Assembly (NCBI GenBank): GCA_905250885.1
Contig: CAJNOQ010001925.1
Coordinates: 1-27,428, forward strand
Direction: 5' to 3'
DNA length: 27,428 nt
DNA from: Didymodactylos carnosus
Taxonomy: Eukaryota; Rotifera; Eurotatoria; Philodinida; Philodinidae
Under the pieces are notes generated by a model. The model ran no database searches. It was not told where the DNA came from and saw nothing but the letters and a program-made list of their open reading frames with translations. Shown here piece after piece: positions 9,088 to 22,400 of the stretch (positions are counted from its first letter, which is position 1; each line of letters starts with the position of its first letter). The position numbers and the translations under genes were made by a program.

Positions 9088-11940
9088 TGTTTTTTTCCTT
9101 TTTGTCTGATTACAATCGTGTCAAAAACAATCAGATTATAATCATTTTTCGTGTCTACTTTCGTAGATGGAATCTTTATTAGAAAAAAACCCAATAACAA
9201 CACCTTATTGTAAATATTCAACTAAATAAAGTTGTTAATTGATACGAACAACTGATAATAGATGAAAATCTATATATGTCATTTCTTTACGTCAGAACGC
9301 GTGTCAAAATATGAAATGAGAGAAAGAGAACAACTATTTATATTTCAATTAAAAATATTTGTCAAGTTTAACGATAATCAATTCGTCTGTTCTAACTAAA
9401 ATGAGTAGTCAAATATCTAATAATCTCACTTATATTTACTATCAAACATCATTCAGAAAAGACAACTGTCTATCTATCTGATTAGAAAACTTGCCTAAAT
9501 TGATGTAACAGCATCATTCATAAAGATTTTCTGAAAGAAAAAAAGTCCAAGCTCTTGTTTCTAGATGAAAATTCATGAGCAATACCTTCCACTACACATA
9601 TATGACAAGTACAATATGAGATAAGAAAAAAAATGACAAACAAAATTTCCCTGTATAACATGAATAGTCTGTTTATATACATCGTTATCATAGTCAGAAG
9701 ATTGTCGTGAATAAATCAAACGTATTTTCTTCTAGATACAAAAAAAGATAACTTTTTTCGTTTTGTTCTATCACACATAGAGAAATTGAAGTAAAACGAT
9801 GAAATAAAATAAAAGAATGGTGTTATTTGTTGTTTTGTCTCAAAATTCTACTGTAAAATAAAGATTTTCTAATGATTTCTCATTAAAAAAACATTTTAGA
9901 TAAATTTATCTCACATTGAAATTTTTTTCAAGTCTAATTCAAATAGAGAGTAATAAATCTATGTTCTATTTTTCATTATACTATAAAACTATTCAAGTAC
10001 GTTGAAGATATTTCAAAATTATACATTTTTTTTTTTACTATAAAATTAGAACTTACTTTGAAATCTAATAATAATCAATATTGTTTGTTAACAATTGTTC
10101 GTTCAAAAAAAAAATGATTCTTTGTTCCAAATTTTAACAGATGGAAGAGAAAAATTACCTTTGAGTTTCTCTGTTAAATAAAAATTCTGACAGGAATAGC
10201 TATTTACCTGTCATCTATGAACATCTACAATTCGAGTCCAATATATCGTTCTATTTCTATCACTCTATCTACAAAAACTCTCGATAATAAAATAGCACAA
10301 AATATAAGAGAGAAAACTCAGTCGCTTTTTTTTTTTTTTGTTGTTTCTTGATATATCTCATGTTAGTACAGTACATACATACATTCATAAAACGAAATAA
10401 CTAATCCGATCTATAGAACAACGACAAGAGAAAAAAATAATCTATGTCAAAAATATAAAGTAATATTCTTCTATAATATATTTACTAGTAGAAGAAGAAG
10501 AAAAAAAAAAAAAAAAAACGCATATATAAAATAAAGAACTTCCGACTGCGATAAGAAGAAATATGAAAATTGTTTTTTTTTTCTTCTATCACTTCAAGAA
10601 TTTGTTTTTCCATCTCTTATATTCACTCTGTTAGATTAAGATATATTAAACGATAAAGAATCGTTCACAAATATTGTGATCAATTAAAAACTGACTATTT
10701 GGAGAAAAAGAAGATATAAAATATATATCATCAAATTGAAAACTTTTTAAAAAGCTTTTAAAATCAATTGAAAATTGAGATTTTTCATAGTCAATTATCT
10801 TGTACTCAACAATTCTTCAAACAATTTTTTCATATAATTTCTGTCAAATAATTTTTCGATTAAAAAAAAATGTGTAAAACTTTTTCAAGACTATTTAAAC
10901 TCAAAGACTATTATGTTAAGTATGCAATATTCAGATTAATAATCGATTTTAATTGGCAAAGTTTTTTAAATTTTTTTATAATAATAAAATATTCTAAGGT
11001 TTTGATGAGGATCTAATTTTCAAATTAGAATATTAAAAATGAATTTTACACTTCAGCTTGAACGTAATTAGATAATTTAGGTAGCCTTAATGTCATACAA
11101 AAATAGAATCTAGTTGAGATCTACTTCTGTGTATTGTTAAATTTGAAAAGAACTAATAATATGAGTACTCATAGTCGAAAAAACATGGCTAAATGGTTTT
11201 ATCTACTGCTACTGTTCACTAGAGAAAACTCATTTTTCTACATAATATTCACTTGTCTCGAAACAAGCATTTAATAGGTTGGCTAATTTTGATTTTTAAA
11301 CTTGCTTTGTTTGAACTTGATAAACTAGTTTTAAAATCAATTTTTTGCTTTAAGAAAAGTCAGAGATTTGAATACGTGAACAATATGTGCAGTCTACAAG
11401 ACTACCTTCCTGTATGAAAACAAAATTGTCTAAATTGCATCAAGTTCAACTCGTTAGTTATACTCACAATCGATATAGAACACAATGGAAATTTACAAAA
11501 TTAGTGAGTACTAAGACAATTCTTCTTCGTCCTTTTTTCTTTAAATTCTGAAATTTATCCGCAATTATAGAGCAAAGTATCATCAACTCAGAGGCTCTTC
11601 TTTTGCTAGTTTCTTCAACTATTACTATCCATATTTCTTCAAAACCTTTTACATATTTGACCAGAGACGAACTTTGACAAGAACAGTTCATTAGTGTGTG
11701 TGAATAATTCTATATTTATACTGTCTAATTTTAGACTGTTTCAATTAGTATAAGTGTCGTATTTCCAACTCAATTTTGAGAAATGACAATAGACATTTAA
11801 GGAAGAAGTTTTTTTCCATAGAAACAGCCAGTTGTGCGTCCCTCTTTAAGGTATTCCGTCTTTTTTGACCCCCTTGGAAACCCGGGAAACTGATGTCTGA
11901 TTGAGCTGAAATACATACTGAAGAGAGAATATTGAAAAAG
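9088..11940. other. Gene-free AT-rich stretch
   Basis: No coding region, RNA gene or clear repeat is supported. Homopolymers are frequent, including a T tract at about 10326-10339 and an A tract at about 10500-10518 that follows a GAA-type purine run. A 75-codon minus-strand open frame at 11464-11691 has no recognisable motif and is treated as chance. Confidence 0.5.
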
Positions 11941-12140
11941 AAATTTTTAGCATAGATACTTTGGGCCCTACTTTAGGTTCTAACTTTTCTTTTCTTTTTT
12001 GAGATATTCCTTATGTTAAAAGTATGTAAAAAGCCACCTTTCGATTTTAAAAATCTTCTCACGCTGAAAGTTGAAATTGAAAATGCTTAAAAACAATTTA
12101 GCACTTGAGATAGGGTCTAAAGTATCTCTGGTAAAAATTT
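11941..12140. repeat. Decayed inverted repeat, about 34-bp arms
   Basis: Segment 11941-11974 (aaatttttagcatagatact and onward to ggcccta) pairs with the reverse complement of 12107-12140 at about three quarters of positions. The spacer is 132 bp. Both arms contain an 'agatacttt..g.ccct' core that is not simple AT sequence. Sequence from 11820 to 12340 is visibly less AT-rich than its surroundings. It may be an old foldback element or transposon end pair. Confidence 0.5.
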
Positions 12141-14174
12141 CAGCTTGATGTAATCATTTTTTCGCAGGATTGTAACGTGGCCGAATGAAAAATCAGGTTT
12201 TCTGAAAATCTTTAGAACAGTAACAGGTAAAGATTTGAAATCAAAAAGAAAGGATGAAAGAAGTTTCTGATTTATCCTCAAAATACCGAATCTTGATCTT
12301 AATTAGTTTACTTTGGACAGTATTTCTGCTGCGATGAGCCCAAAAAGAGGGGGAGCGGAGGGTACCCTTAATACAGTCTTTCTATTTTGATATTAAAACT
12401 TAAGAAAATGTACCAGGAATAACAACCAGAAGTCTCATTTTGTTGAAGCACATTCATCCTGTATAGTTTTAAGTAGTTTTAGAAATTTCTTGATAACCAA
12501 ATCCTCAGTTCAATATCTTCAGATTTTCAATTATTATGCGACAAATCGTCCTTCAGCAACCGATGTTACTTTATCATTAACAGCGCGATATTGAAAAATA
12601 TAGACGTCGCCAACATTTACTTCTATGGCTTCCAAATTCCTAAACACAACACAGTTCTTATCTCTAAAGAATGAAACCTTATTAATAAATTTATACTATC
12701 TTGTACAAAAGTTTGTGTTCAAGTCAAATTTTGCACTTTTAGTCAGCGGAGTTTCCTGATTCTCTTTAACTCATCAAATCGAGTATAGTCATATCTGTCT
12801 TTAGGTATTTCTCAAGTAAATGGACAAATGTTCTTATTATCATCATTTCGAGAAAAGAAAGTCTATTCTATTTGTTTTTCACACAAACTTGTTGTTTTGG
12901 AGTTATAAAGTGTTTGTAAGCAACCCGAGACGATAGATTTATATATATATATATATATAAACAATTTTGACACCAATAGAACGGCAAGAAACGAGAAAAA
13001 TTATATACATCTACGACTGGTGCACGACGCCAATCAACAGAAAACTTAGAAAAAATACATTTTCAAATAAACAACAATTCTTAAGAACATTTTATGTTGT
13101 ATGTGCACGGGACGAAAAAGTAATCAAAACAAAAGAAATCAATTCATAAATTATCGAAATTGAGTTGAAAATTTGGTAGCACCGGTTGAGCAGTAATGAC
13201 ACACAGTGATGCCAGTGATATGACGTGTTTCATCGGCTCGTAAATTTCAATTAAATTTTGTTAGCGCATTACGAACCAACTAAGTTTTATATCATGTCCT
13301 ATATAAAAATTCATTTTTTCCCGTTGTTATGACAATGTCTGTGATGGCGACTTGACTTTAGAGACCTCCTTGGGTTAAGAAAGCGTGACCCGAATCTGAC
13401 CCGACCCGACAACCTTGTGTGCAAAGAATGCAATCATTAATCGCCTTTGTGGATGCAGTTGTTCTAAAATAAGTATTTCAACTGAAAACCCCACCAGAGA
13501 CCACTTTCGAGTCAAAGAATAATGAAAAAATTGAATTATTATCTATAGTTTGAATTCCGTCGCAAAAGGCGACCCGAACCTTGCACGTCTCTACTTGGCT
13601 TTCATAATAAAATCAAGACTGCACTCGTTAAACGATACTTCATCATCAGATTTAATCATTGTCGTTGGTGACAGATACGAAACATCTGGCCAGTCCCGTA
13701 AATAACATGATCATCATCAGCCAGTCGAAACCAACACGAGTAGTAAAGACTTCATAACTTTACTCGATTTTTTCCAGTACTCGTACAGTTCGCCGAATAT
13801 ATCTTTTCATATTTCGCGGATTTTATTGAAACCACTATGACGGTTATTTGGTCCAGATCTAGTTCAACTTTGCAATCGGAATGCTGATCACTAATTTCTT
13901 CGAGATGTAAACGATTCATTTTAGTAATTTTCCAGTATATATGGGAAAAAAAGATAAACTTTAGACTGAAAAAAAACGACTGTTTTTATAAGTTATGCGA
14001 ACGTATATATATATTATTATATATAATATTCTATATTAAAATATAACGGATCATAATCGTCAGTAAGCTATATGTCACATTCGGTTAAGCGAAAGAGCGT
14101 ATTTGTATTGTCAAAAACGAATAACGATAACTTTTCGCAGAAATGAACTAGTCGAATAAAAGCTCTCTAAGACA
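12141..14174. other. Intergenic region with short repeats, no gene seen
   Basis: A TA microsatellite lies at about 12940-12958, and a second AT-only stretch is at about 14007-14030. GACCCGA heptamers are clustered at 13387-13410 (three copies) with another at 13571. Open frames up to 60 codons show no motif. Moderately GC-richer patches (12340-12360, 13180-13600) may be remnants of older insertions, but nothing in them could be identified. Confidence 0.45.
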
Positions 14175-14295
14175 TTTTTCATGAAATAGCGTCCAATTTA
14201 CGAAAAGCCCCCCTCCCCATAGCATCAATTTACGGGCAAACACGAAGATATGCCTTTAGGGCCTTTCGTAAATTGTATGCTATTTCATGAAAAAA
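14175..14295. mobile_element. Small foldback (MITE-like) element
   Basis: The left arm at 14175-14210 (tttttcatgaaatagc, four variable bases, then aatttacgaaaagccc) is matched in reverse complement by 14259-14295, with about five differences over 36 positions. The 48-bp centre repeats part of the arm (caatttacggg at about 14225). No ORF and no obvious target-site duplication were found. The structure is typical of a small non-autonomous inverted-repeat element. Confidence 0.7.
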
Positions 14296-17200
14296 GATCG
14301 TAGAAAGTTCAGAGACGTCTCATTGCGTTCAGAAATATTTGCTTTATATGACAGGATTATTTGCAAAAAGTTTTTGGATTGAATTCGGGGAAGCGATTTT
14401 CTGATATTCGGGTTTTTCACGGCACCTGGTTTTAGAAATTCCAATGAGACTTTCATGCACACCATATCACACTGTAAATTTTTTCAGCTGTTCAAGAATC
14501 TTTTTTCAAATTTGTTCTAGCTATTATATTCGAGGAGAAAATTGAAAAATAAAGGTAGACGAATAATTTTTCGACCCACTGTATCGTTTACTTAATAAGC
14601 CAAAATCTGCTGAAAAATTGAAAAATTCATTTCTCCTGATCTATATCAGTTGTGAACTTGAAACTTTGAGCATAATTACTCTATGACTGAACGTATCACA
14701 GGTAAAAATTTCAACTTTCTATTCTACTTACATGCGAATTAGTTTTGACTGTAATTACAGCAACTTGTTTATAATTCGGAAGAAAGCGGCATGGGTCGAT
14801 ACACCGTCGACTTTTTCTAATGACAGTAGACTCTACTTATCTCAATAATATCAATCGAATTGGGGTGATACACTTCGTGAGGTTCCCTCGTTAGTGTCAA
14901 TCCTTATAGACAAACAACAGTTACTACCATCAGATTCATGTACAAATTAATAACTACGACAGATGCTGTGCATTTACCAAGCTCTCATAGCCACTCTAAT
15001 GTTAAAAACGTAAAAGTAAAATATTACAGAATCATTTCGTCCAGATCATAATCTGATTGAGTGTTCATGTTATAGTGGCATGTACTTTTGTTTATATTAC
15101 TATAAAGTTTTGTAAATACTCAACTAATTTCTTTTTTTGATGTGGCTACGTGCCTCACATAACTGTGCTTTTTTTCAATACTCTTAGTTTGCGTGTTCAT
15201 TTATTTTACTAACAATCGATGAATATTTAACACATTAAGTAATCGAATACAAATCGAATCGTCATTATTTAATTAAAATTAAGAGAAAAAATAGCGGAAA
15301 AAAACTACAGATTCAAACGAAATTAATTGGTATATATATATATGCATTCATTCTACAGTTTAAGAACTCTTTTTTGTCTAAAATAGAGAGGACAAAGAAG
15401 AGTACTCTTTCAATTATATATTATCCAAACTGACATTCTTTGAATATGAATATTCTATTTCTTATTTTTGATTATGATGACAGAACAATATAAACTGCCT
15501 TTATTATGGAATGACATGTTCTTTTCTCAAAAAAAAGTGATATATAAAGTGTTTTTAAAGTATAATTGCCATTGTCTGCAACACGACTTGGACTTAGCAG
15601 AGTACCCTTGTTATTTTGCGAGTGTGATCAGCAATAATGTCATCCCTTGACGATGTGAAATATCGAATCAGATTGAATTTTCTCGGTCGAGATATCTGTG
15701 TGCCACTGGTCAAGCTACATACAACCCAACTGAGCATTGTTTTATAGTTTGCAACAGAGAAATTTCTTAATAGAGTGTTGAACTCTGCCTGAATCATGAG
15801 TACTGTCCGGTAACTAGCGGGACACCACTACAATGATTAGAAACTTTTCTTTAATTATCATCTGAATTTCAAGTAAAATGCTCATAAGTTCTACTTGCAA
15901 CTTCGCGCGATATAGTCGATGCCACAAGGTAACTCAATCATAGTTACATCATAATTTATCTAGTTTGTTGAGTAAATAAAATTGTCAGACCTGGATAGTA
16001 AGAAAAATTTGATACGTCTATATCAGATATTTCAGATTTGATTTTTATAGATTTTCTACTTCTCAAATGATAAATTTTCATGATTAAATTTATTTTATTC
16101 TTTAGTTACAGAAAAGAACAAGCGTTGGAAACTTGAATCCTTTAAGGACCAATTTTACGGTTTTAAGTTTCTACAGCTTGATCTATTCTGTAACCAAAGA
16201 GCGGTTATAAAATTAATCTATCCGATAGAAACAAAGTCGAGTTTAAATATTAAATGAATTTTTTATTATTTTTTCAAAGAAGCAGATAATGGCATGATAA
16301 GTATAATATTATAAATAGTTAATATAGATAAAAAGAAAATTTTTAGCAGATTACATGTAGCTCTTCTTTCCAGAAGAGAAATGTTGTTAATTTCAATATC
16401 ATTTATTAATAAATACGATCATATCAAGTATAAATAATTAATTAAAGAAAATTAGAAAACAGCAATTCATCCGCTTTCTTCTATCTAGCATGTCGAACTT
16501 TTTCTATATAAAATATAGAGTATGGCTGAAAATTTCAATTTAAGATCATATTAGCAGCACCAATAGCAAATCGTGACATAGTATACAAAGTTATATGTTT
16601 AATGAATATTTTCATTTTTTATTCTAAACATAGTCCATAATAGTCCGTAATAATCGATTATCGATTATCATTATTATTAATAGTAAGAAGAAAAAAATTA
16701 GTTAAAAATGATCTACTCATTGTTTCTTCGGAGTTTCATAAAAAAAAAGCAAACATTACTCGTCCTATTCACTGACATTGATTTATAGTAATAAAATGCA
16801 TGGGGACGCTGGCGGTATATAAATTTTTGCTTTCGATCGTAGGCGGTGAATCATTTACAAAACATCAGACAAGAATTTTACACATAAAAGATGTTTTTAT
16901 CGTACTATTTCATCTTAATAATCGAACACACGAGGGATTTGCGACTCTTTTGTAAACCATCGAAATTTGAATATTTAATACTAATCAATTTGACACATTT
17001 TAAAAGCAGTGAAGTTTTTTGCATTAGTTAGACTATGATTATTGATGGGTTTTTATTGATAAAGAATGTTGAAAAAAGAAAATATTACTTGTGGATGATT
17101 ATCAAACAGGTTTCACTGATTCTATAATCTCAAGTTTAATAAAGAAGTGAATTTATGTCATAATATACAATTAATGTCAGAGTAAAAAAATGTTCGTGTT

Positions 17201-17642
17201 TAAGTTGTGCATGTTACTCAATACAATACATATCTTCTGTTGCAAAGGATCACTTTAAATCTTTTAAAAATTATATATTTCTTAAAAAAATTTGTGGTTC
17301 TTAGACGAAAACTTTCGCATGCCTATTAATGATAAGAAACACACAATAGACAATGACAGCTCATATGTAAAACATAAGAAAAGTTCACGGGGTTCAATAT
17401 ACATGTTTTTAACCTACTTCACTTGTAGACATGATGGTTTTGAGTGGGGAAAAGAATATCCGTTTTGCGACTACAGTTGCCAGAGTAGGTTTTGACACAT
17501 TGAGTAGCTCAATGATTTTGCTGATGAAGAAACCACTCCACTTGTCCGATCGCTCGTTTTCACGAAACCTAGTGGACAATAGGTAATCGAGTGTGCTGAA
17601 TCCGAATATCATAGTGGTTTGGGCGTCTAGGCCTCCAAAGAT
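14296..17642. other. Gene-free region
   Basis: No coding region is supported. Several open frames of 60-67 codons (14280-14465, 15468-15650, 15594-15797, 17292-17612) lack recognisable motifs, overlap on opposite strands and have no splice-linked continuation that I could follow. A TA tract is at about 15332-15344. A short palindromic stretch, taatcgattatcgatta, is at about 16650-16667. Confidence 0.45.
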
Positions 17643-18024
17643 CGGTTTTCTGGAAAAGCAGTTTTCAGAAACTCTAAAAGATAACCAAAACTTTTCTTAA
17701 TGAGACATAATTATAGCCCGCACATTTCTGATTAAAATGAGACATCTTCCAGCTCTACACAACCTTTCTTTGCAAAGTTAGAGAATTTACAAGAAAAGCC
17801 CTAAATTACTTTCTTTTTATTTCTGTAGCTCTGAGCTGACAATGAACATTCAGGGCTCTTCTTATAAATTCTCTAAGTTTGCAAAGAAAAGTTGTGTAAA
17901 GCTGGGAGATATCTCATTTTAATCAGAAATGTGCGGGCTACAATTATGCCTTATTAAGAAAAGTTTTGGTTATCTTTTAGAGTTTCTAAAAACTGCTTTT
18001 CCAGAAAATCAGGAAGAAAACCGG
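17643..18024. mobile_element. Long inverted-repeat (foldback) element with 161-bp arms
   Basis: Left arm 17646-17806 and right arm 17848-18008 are reverse complements with roughly 90% identity, equal length and no internal gaps. They are separated by only 41 bp (17807-17847). The outermost paired bases extend to cggtttt on the left (from 17643) and aaaaccg on the right (to about 18024). On the right a partial duplication of the ttttct motif makes a roughly 12-bp insertion. No ORF lies across it and no clear target-site duplication was found. A transcript would form a long near-perfect hairpin, a possible Dicer substrate. It may be a foldback MITE or a recent inverted duplication. Confidence 0.85.
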
Positions 18025-20900
18025 GAAGGCACTAAGATATAAGTAACTCGCTCAAAGTTACAACATGAAAAATCTCTATCCGAGGGCTCGAAATAGAAGC
18101 CATTCCGACTCTCAAAAGATGTTTCTGTCCCTCAACCATAACTTTGTTGTTCTTATTTTGTAGTGATTGTGGTAGAGACTTCAGCCTTACAGGTCAAGTT
18201 TTTGTGATCAAAATGCTGCTTCGGCGAAGAGCTGCCCCTTCGCTATGCTATCTCTAGAAAATTCAAACAATAGAAGATGGAGAAACACTTTGTAATTCAT
18301 CGAGATCTATTCGCGCTGAAAAAATCACGGCGTTACCATAAGTAGTTTTCTATATCCAGTTAGTTTGTTGTTTTGACGAACTCCAGCAGTTAGTTATATC
18401 CAGAAAATGGGGTTCCTTTAAGCCGCATTTACTTGTGAGTGTTTATTCACATACGAACGTGAATGTGCTGTTATACCGGTTTTACATCATCAAAAGGACA
18501 ATTTTTTCCAGATGCTCGAATCATATTTATACTGATTGTATCCATAATTACATATAGAAAATAAACATTCCATCTCTATAATAAAAATTACTCCAAAATT
18601 GCTTTTACTAAAATAGCTGTATGTCGGTCCACAGCGAGCTGTGAACTTCAAAAAAATATTCTTTTATGTCACAACAGCATAGACATCAAAACAAAATAAT
18701 ATTTATAATTCAAATTAAGAATGACAGTAATCTTTAGCCTTTTTCTCGGTACAAATACACTTGAGAATGTCATCTTTCGAACGTAGTCGTTAATTATACA
18801 AAGTTCGTCAAAACAACAAACTTTGATGAAAAAAGAATATGTAAAAAAGAAACAAAGATTCCAAGATAGTTCAGTTACAACTTTGACAAAAAGAAGGAAA
18901 AGGCGAAGAATACGTCTCTATCGCACACGCTTAAGTCTGACTCTATTAGAAACTTCTTTCTGTCTTTGATCAATCAGTAGTGCTACTCATGCTTTAGATA
19001 CTTTACCCGTAAATCGCTACATTGAAAAACTGTTTGCTATAGATCATGCCGACAAGGATTCATACTAAAAACAAAATAATTTTGTCATTAGCGGCTGTAG
19101 ATAAAGAGTATACCAGAAACTACGGTAAAAACGGAGTATTGTCATATTAAATTTCACTCCATGATACGAATAAATACCATGATAAAAGTATGAAACGTTC
19201 ATAGACGGATGAAAAAAAAACATTTGAAGTGTGAAACTACTTTTGATTGGTCACCCATTTTCGATTAAAAGTGTGAACACTTCACACTCTTACTTAGATA
19301 ATTCGACCCTTTTACTGTAAAATAGCTAAACTTTTAATCTAGATCTATTCTAGCATTTCTTTCTTGCTAAACTTCAGTCAAATAAAGTTCTATGCAGATT
19401 ATATTACGTTATTTTGAAATCTGTAATATAATTTCGATCTCAATAGATTTTTCTTAACATTCTAAGTGTTTAATGGGATCTAGTGCAATCACATTAACAT
19501 AGCAAGGGATTCTTCTTTTCGTGAGTTTCAACAACAATGGAAAAGAAAGAACAAATGCTCAGTTTATTTTCAACAATGCGCGTATGTTCATCATTATCAA
19601 CGACAACAAAACAATCAATATTCTTATTACAGAAAAACCTTTCTCAGAACGATCGCTTTATCATATCACCGACAGAAAAATAAAGTTCATTTAGAGTGGC
19701 GGAAAAGTACTTTTTCACAGCACACTTGATAACCCAGAAGATTTCCTATTTCTTGTGATAGGTGCTGCTAAAAGTTTAGGAAAAATTTTGAAACTAATAT
19801 TATTTTCCCATGAAAGTTTGTCGTCAACTTTTTAGCTTGAAGACACGTTAAGTACAGTCACTAATAACCAATTTTTACATTTAATTCTCTTTAAATCTCA
19901 TTATTTAATTTGGGATTACTTCAAACGCTATCGCCAGTGTTTTAACTGACAATTGAACTCATAGCGAAAACTTTTGATTTTGCTTGAAAATACAGTGGAT
20001 TCAGTACAAGTTTTCATCCAGCAGACTTCAGAAGAGATTAGAGATATACAGGATTGCTCTTTATTGTTCCCTGACTTGTAAAAGTATCCGTTCCCTCGAT
20101 CTGTCTTATCGTATGACTTCGATGCCCTTGTTCTACAAAATTTTCTCAAATTGTGTTTATTTTTCATTATGGTATGTAATTTATTCAATTTCCGCCATAC
20201 ACTCATGCACTACGGGTGCCCCCTCATTTTACAAAAAATAATCGACTTTTGATTTAAACATGCTATGTAATAGAGTCAAGTATCCTCTACAATTTGAGAT
20301 TATTTACAGTCTCTGTGATCTTTTCTTGATGAGATATGAAATTTCTAAAAAAGTCTACGGCATGAAATTTCCAGTCAACTGAACATGATCCGGACCCGAA
20401 AGAAAGTTTCTCTGACCCGAACAGACCAAAAAATCGAAAAATTTTTTGAAACTTTTGAATTATGTAGTTATTATTTCAGTGTAAGCGCATTAACAGTCGT
20501 ATGTGCGGCTCCGTGAGATATATCCTTTCACCTTTACGTAAAGAGACGTCTCCCAGCTTTAGGCCTAAAAAGTACTAATATGAACTATATATTTATTATT
20601 TTATATTTATTATTCATAAAACTTCAACATTTCAGGAATATTTCAAATAAAACAAGCTCATAGCTATGCAGAAGAACATCGCTCAACATCTGATAAATCA
20701 CGTAAACTACATAATTCAAACCTGTGCAGCATCAGACTTAATTAGAATTAAATGCCGTTCACGGTATTTAAACGCTAATTCGTACTGGTCTTACATACGA
20801 TTTTCACAGTTTTGCATCGAAGGACGTTTTTGTGATTGCAAGATTGGTAATAGAACTAATGGTAATTATGAAATTTGTTGGTAGAGCAGTTGGAAATAAG
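18025..20900. other. Gene-free region
   Basis: No gene is recognised. Open frames at 19928-20206 (-) and 19984-20241 (+) overlap each other and match no family I know. GACCCGA motifs recur at about 20393 and 20414. A small inverted cluster of agtgtgaa/ttcacact lies at about 19226-19290. A frame of 72 codons at 20666-20884 is Cys- and Asn-rich but shows no domain pattern. Confidence 0.45.
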
Positions 20901-20964
20901 TATTTGTAAATCGAATATAGAACTGCTATGAATTCATAGCAGTTCTATATTCGATTTACAAATA
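20901..20964. repeat. Perfect 64-bp palindrome centred on GAATTC
   Basis: Bases 20901-20932 (starting tatttgtaaatcgaatatag) are exactly reverse-complementary to 20933-20964, with no loop and no mismatch. The symmetry breaks at once on both sides (g at 20900, a at 20965). The sequence is not a simple repeat. Spacer-free perfect palindromes of this size are unstable in replication, so this is either recent, under constraint, or an assembly or library artefact. Confidence 0.97.
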
Positions 20965-22400
20965 ACTATTGGTAACTTAGCACAACACTATCCGGGTTAT
21001 TTTTAGACATTTTTTATGATATATTTTAGACATATTTATATGACAGTATCCAAGTCTCCAACCTTTACGACAGCACCGATGAAGAAGATAATGTAACTGA
21101 CTCTTTAACTTAGCTGGTTTTTTCCTTTCAATTCTTTTACACCTGTGCATTAAGTGCAGTGTACTTCTTCGATACTTGAAAAGAAAAACAGTTTATGCAC
21201 TCAGAAAATACTTCGTTTAAAGCGTTATAACAGGTGGGAGTCATACTATCTGGATAGTATTTCGAAAATTATTCTATATGGGCATATATCTGAAGAGCTT
21301 GTTTATGGCTCATTTTGTAGCACAAGAAATTCTCTATCTTCCTATATGTAAGAAGTTGGCAGTTGTGGGAAAGACTTGGCCAAGACGGATGCCGTTACTT
21401 ACGACGGTAATGAAAAATTGTAAGATATTTCTCTCTGCAGTTTTTTTCGAAGTAGTTTTGGAAGATTAAATAGGTCCTGAAGTGAAGTGTGACGTATTTC
21501 TGATAATTCTAGACGATTTGGGCTCAACTTCATATTGAGCTATTTTCTTAGACGAACTGTTTCCCATCCTTTGACTATTATAAATATTTAAGAGTAGTAT
21601 TATCTTGAACTGCTAGGAAAAGTCACGGAACATCGTTCGCAGATATAATTCCTAAAGTCAAGGATCAGAGGAAGTGAAAACGACCATCACCTTGTGATAT
21701 ATCCTGCTTCAATCGCGTTAAATATTCATATGTCCACGATAAAGAAAAGGTAACACGACCACTACAAGCACTTTGAATTTATCATATCGTACGATCCAAA
21801 TGGCGGTGAGGGAAGGGTGAGCTTGACGCTCCAAGGTATAAAAATCGGCTTATCTATATAAAAGTACGTTATCACAAAAGTTTTCATGTTCCTCTTGTGC
21901 AATTTATGAGAGAAGTAATTACAGGTGGCGTCATTGTGACGGCGGAATTGTATCTGTAATTATTCCAGAATTAACATGTTTAAGAGTACACCACAATTTT
22001 TTTTGATAATTCTATTTTTATATGGACATTTTGGTTTTTATACGATGGAGCTTTAATTTCATCCTTCTCTCGATGTCACTCCGGTCACATGTTATATCAG
22101 TAATTCCAAACGTATAGAATTTTGTAGCTTGACGACATCAGCAGCGAGGAGACGTAAATGGCGTCTGCCAGATGTGATTAGAAATATGTAGAAACTATCT
22201 GCAAAGACAATTTTACTTTTCAGAAAGAACTCAGCACTAAAAAAAACTATGTTCTAAATTCTTCACTGGTTTGGCAGTGCTATAACAGTTGACTGGGGTC
22301 CTCTCTAAATGGAATTCTCTAACTACTCCTGAAAATTTATATGTTCAAAGAGTTCTGCACTTCTGATTCTTTGGTACTAATACAGTATTTTAATTTTTAG
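20965..22400. other. Upstream region of ZSWIM2
   Basis: No gene is recognised. Open frames at 21154-21351 and 21278-21469 have no known motifs. The last bases before 22401 (ttttaatttttag) form a good splice-acceptor context for either a 5' intron or trans-splicing. A tataaaa string at about 21837 is probably incidental. Confidence 0.45.
22388..22400 (+). promoter_or_regulatory. Acceptor-like site abutting the ZSWIM2 start codon
   Basis: The pyrimidine-rich run ends in AG at 22399-22400 and the next base is the A of the proposed ATG. Either a spliced leader is joined directly to the initiation codon, or 22401 is the start of an internal exon and a further 5' exon lies upstream. I could not recognise an upstream coding exon. 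Confidence 0.4.

Noticed and set aside
11464-11691. 75-codon minus-strand open frame
   Set aside because: No recognisable motif, no splice-linked exons and no neighbouring coding signal.
19928-20241. Overlapping open frames on both strands (92 and 85 codons)
   Set aside because: Mutually antisense, no family resemblance, composition of noncoding DNA. Neither can be supported over the other.
20666-20884. 72-codon Cys/Asn-rich open frame next to the palindrome
   Set aside because: The Cys spacing does not fit a zinc finger or secreted peptide. No signal peptide or splice context was found.
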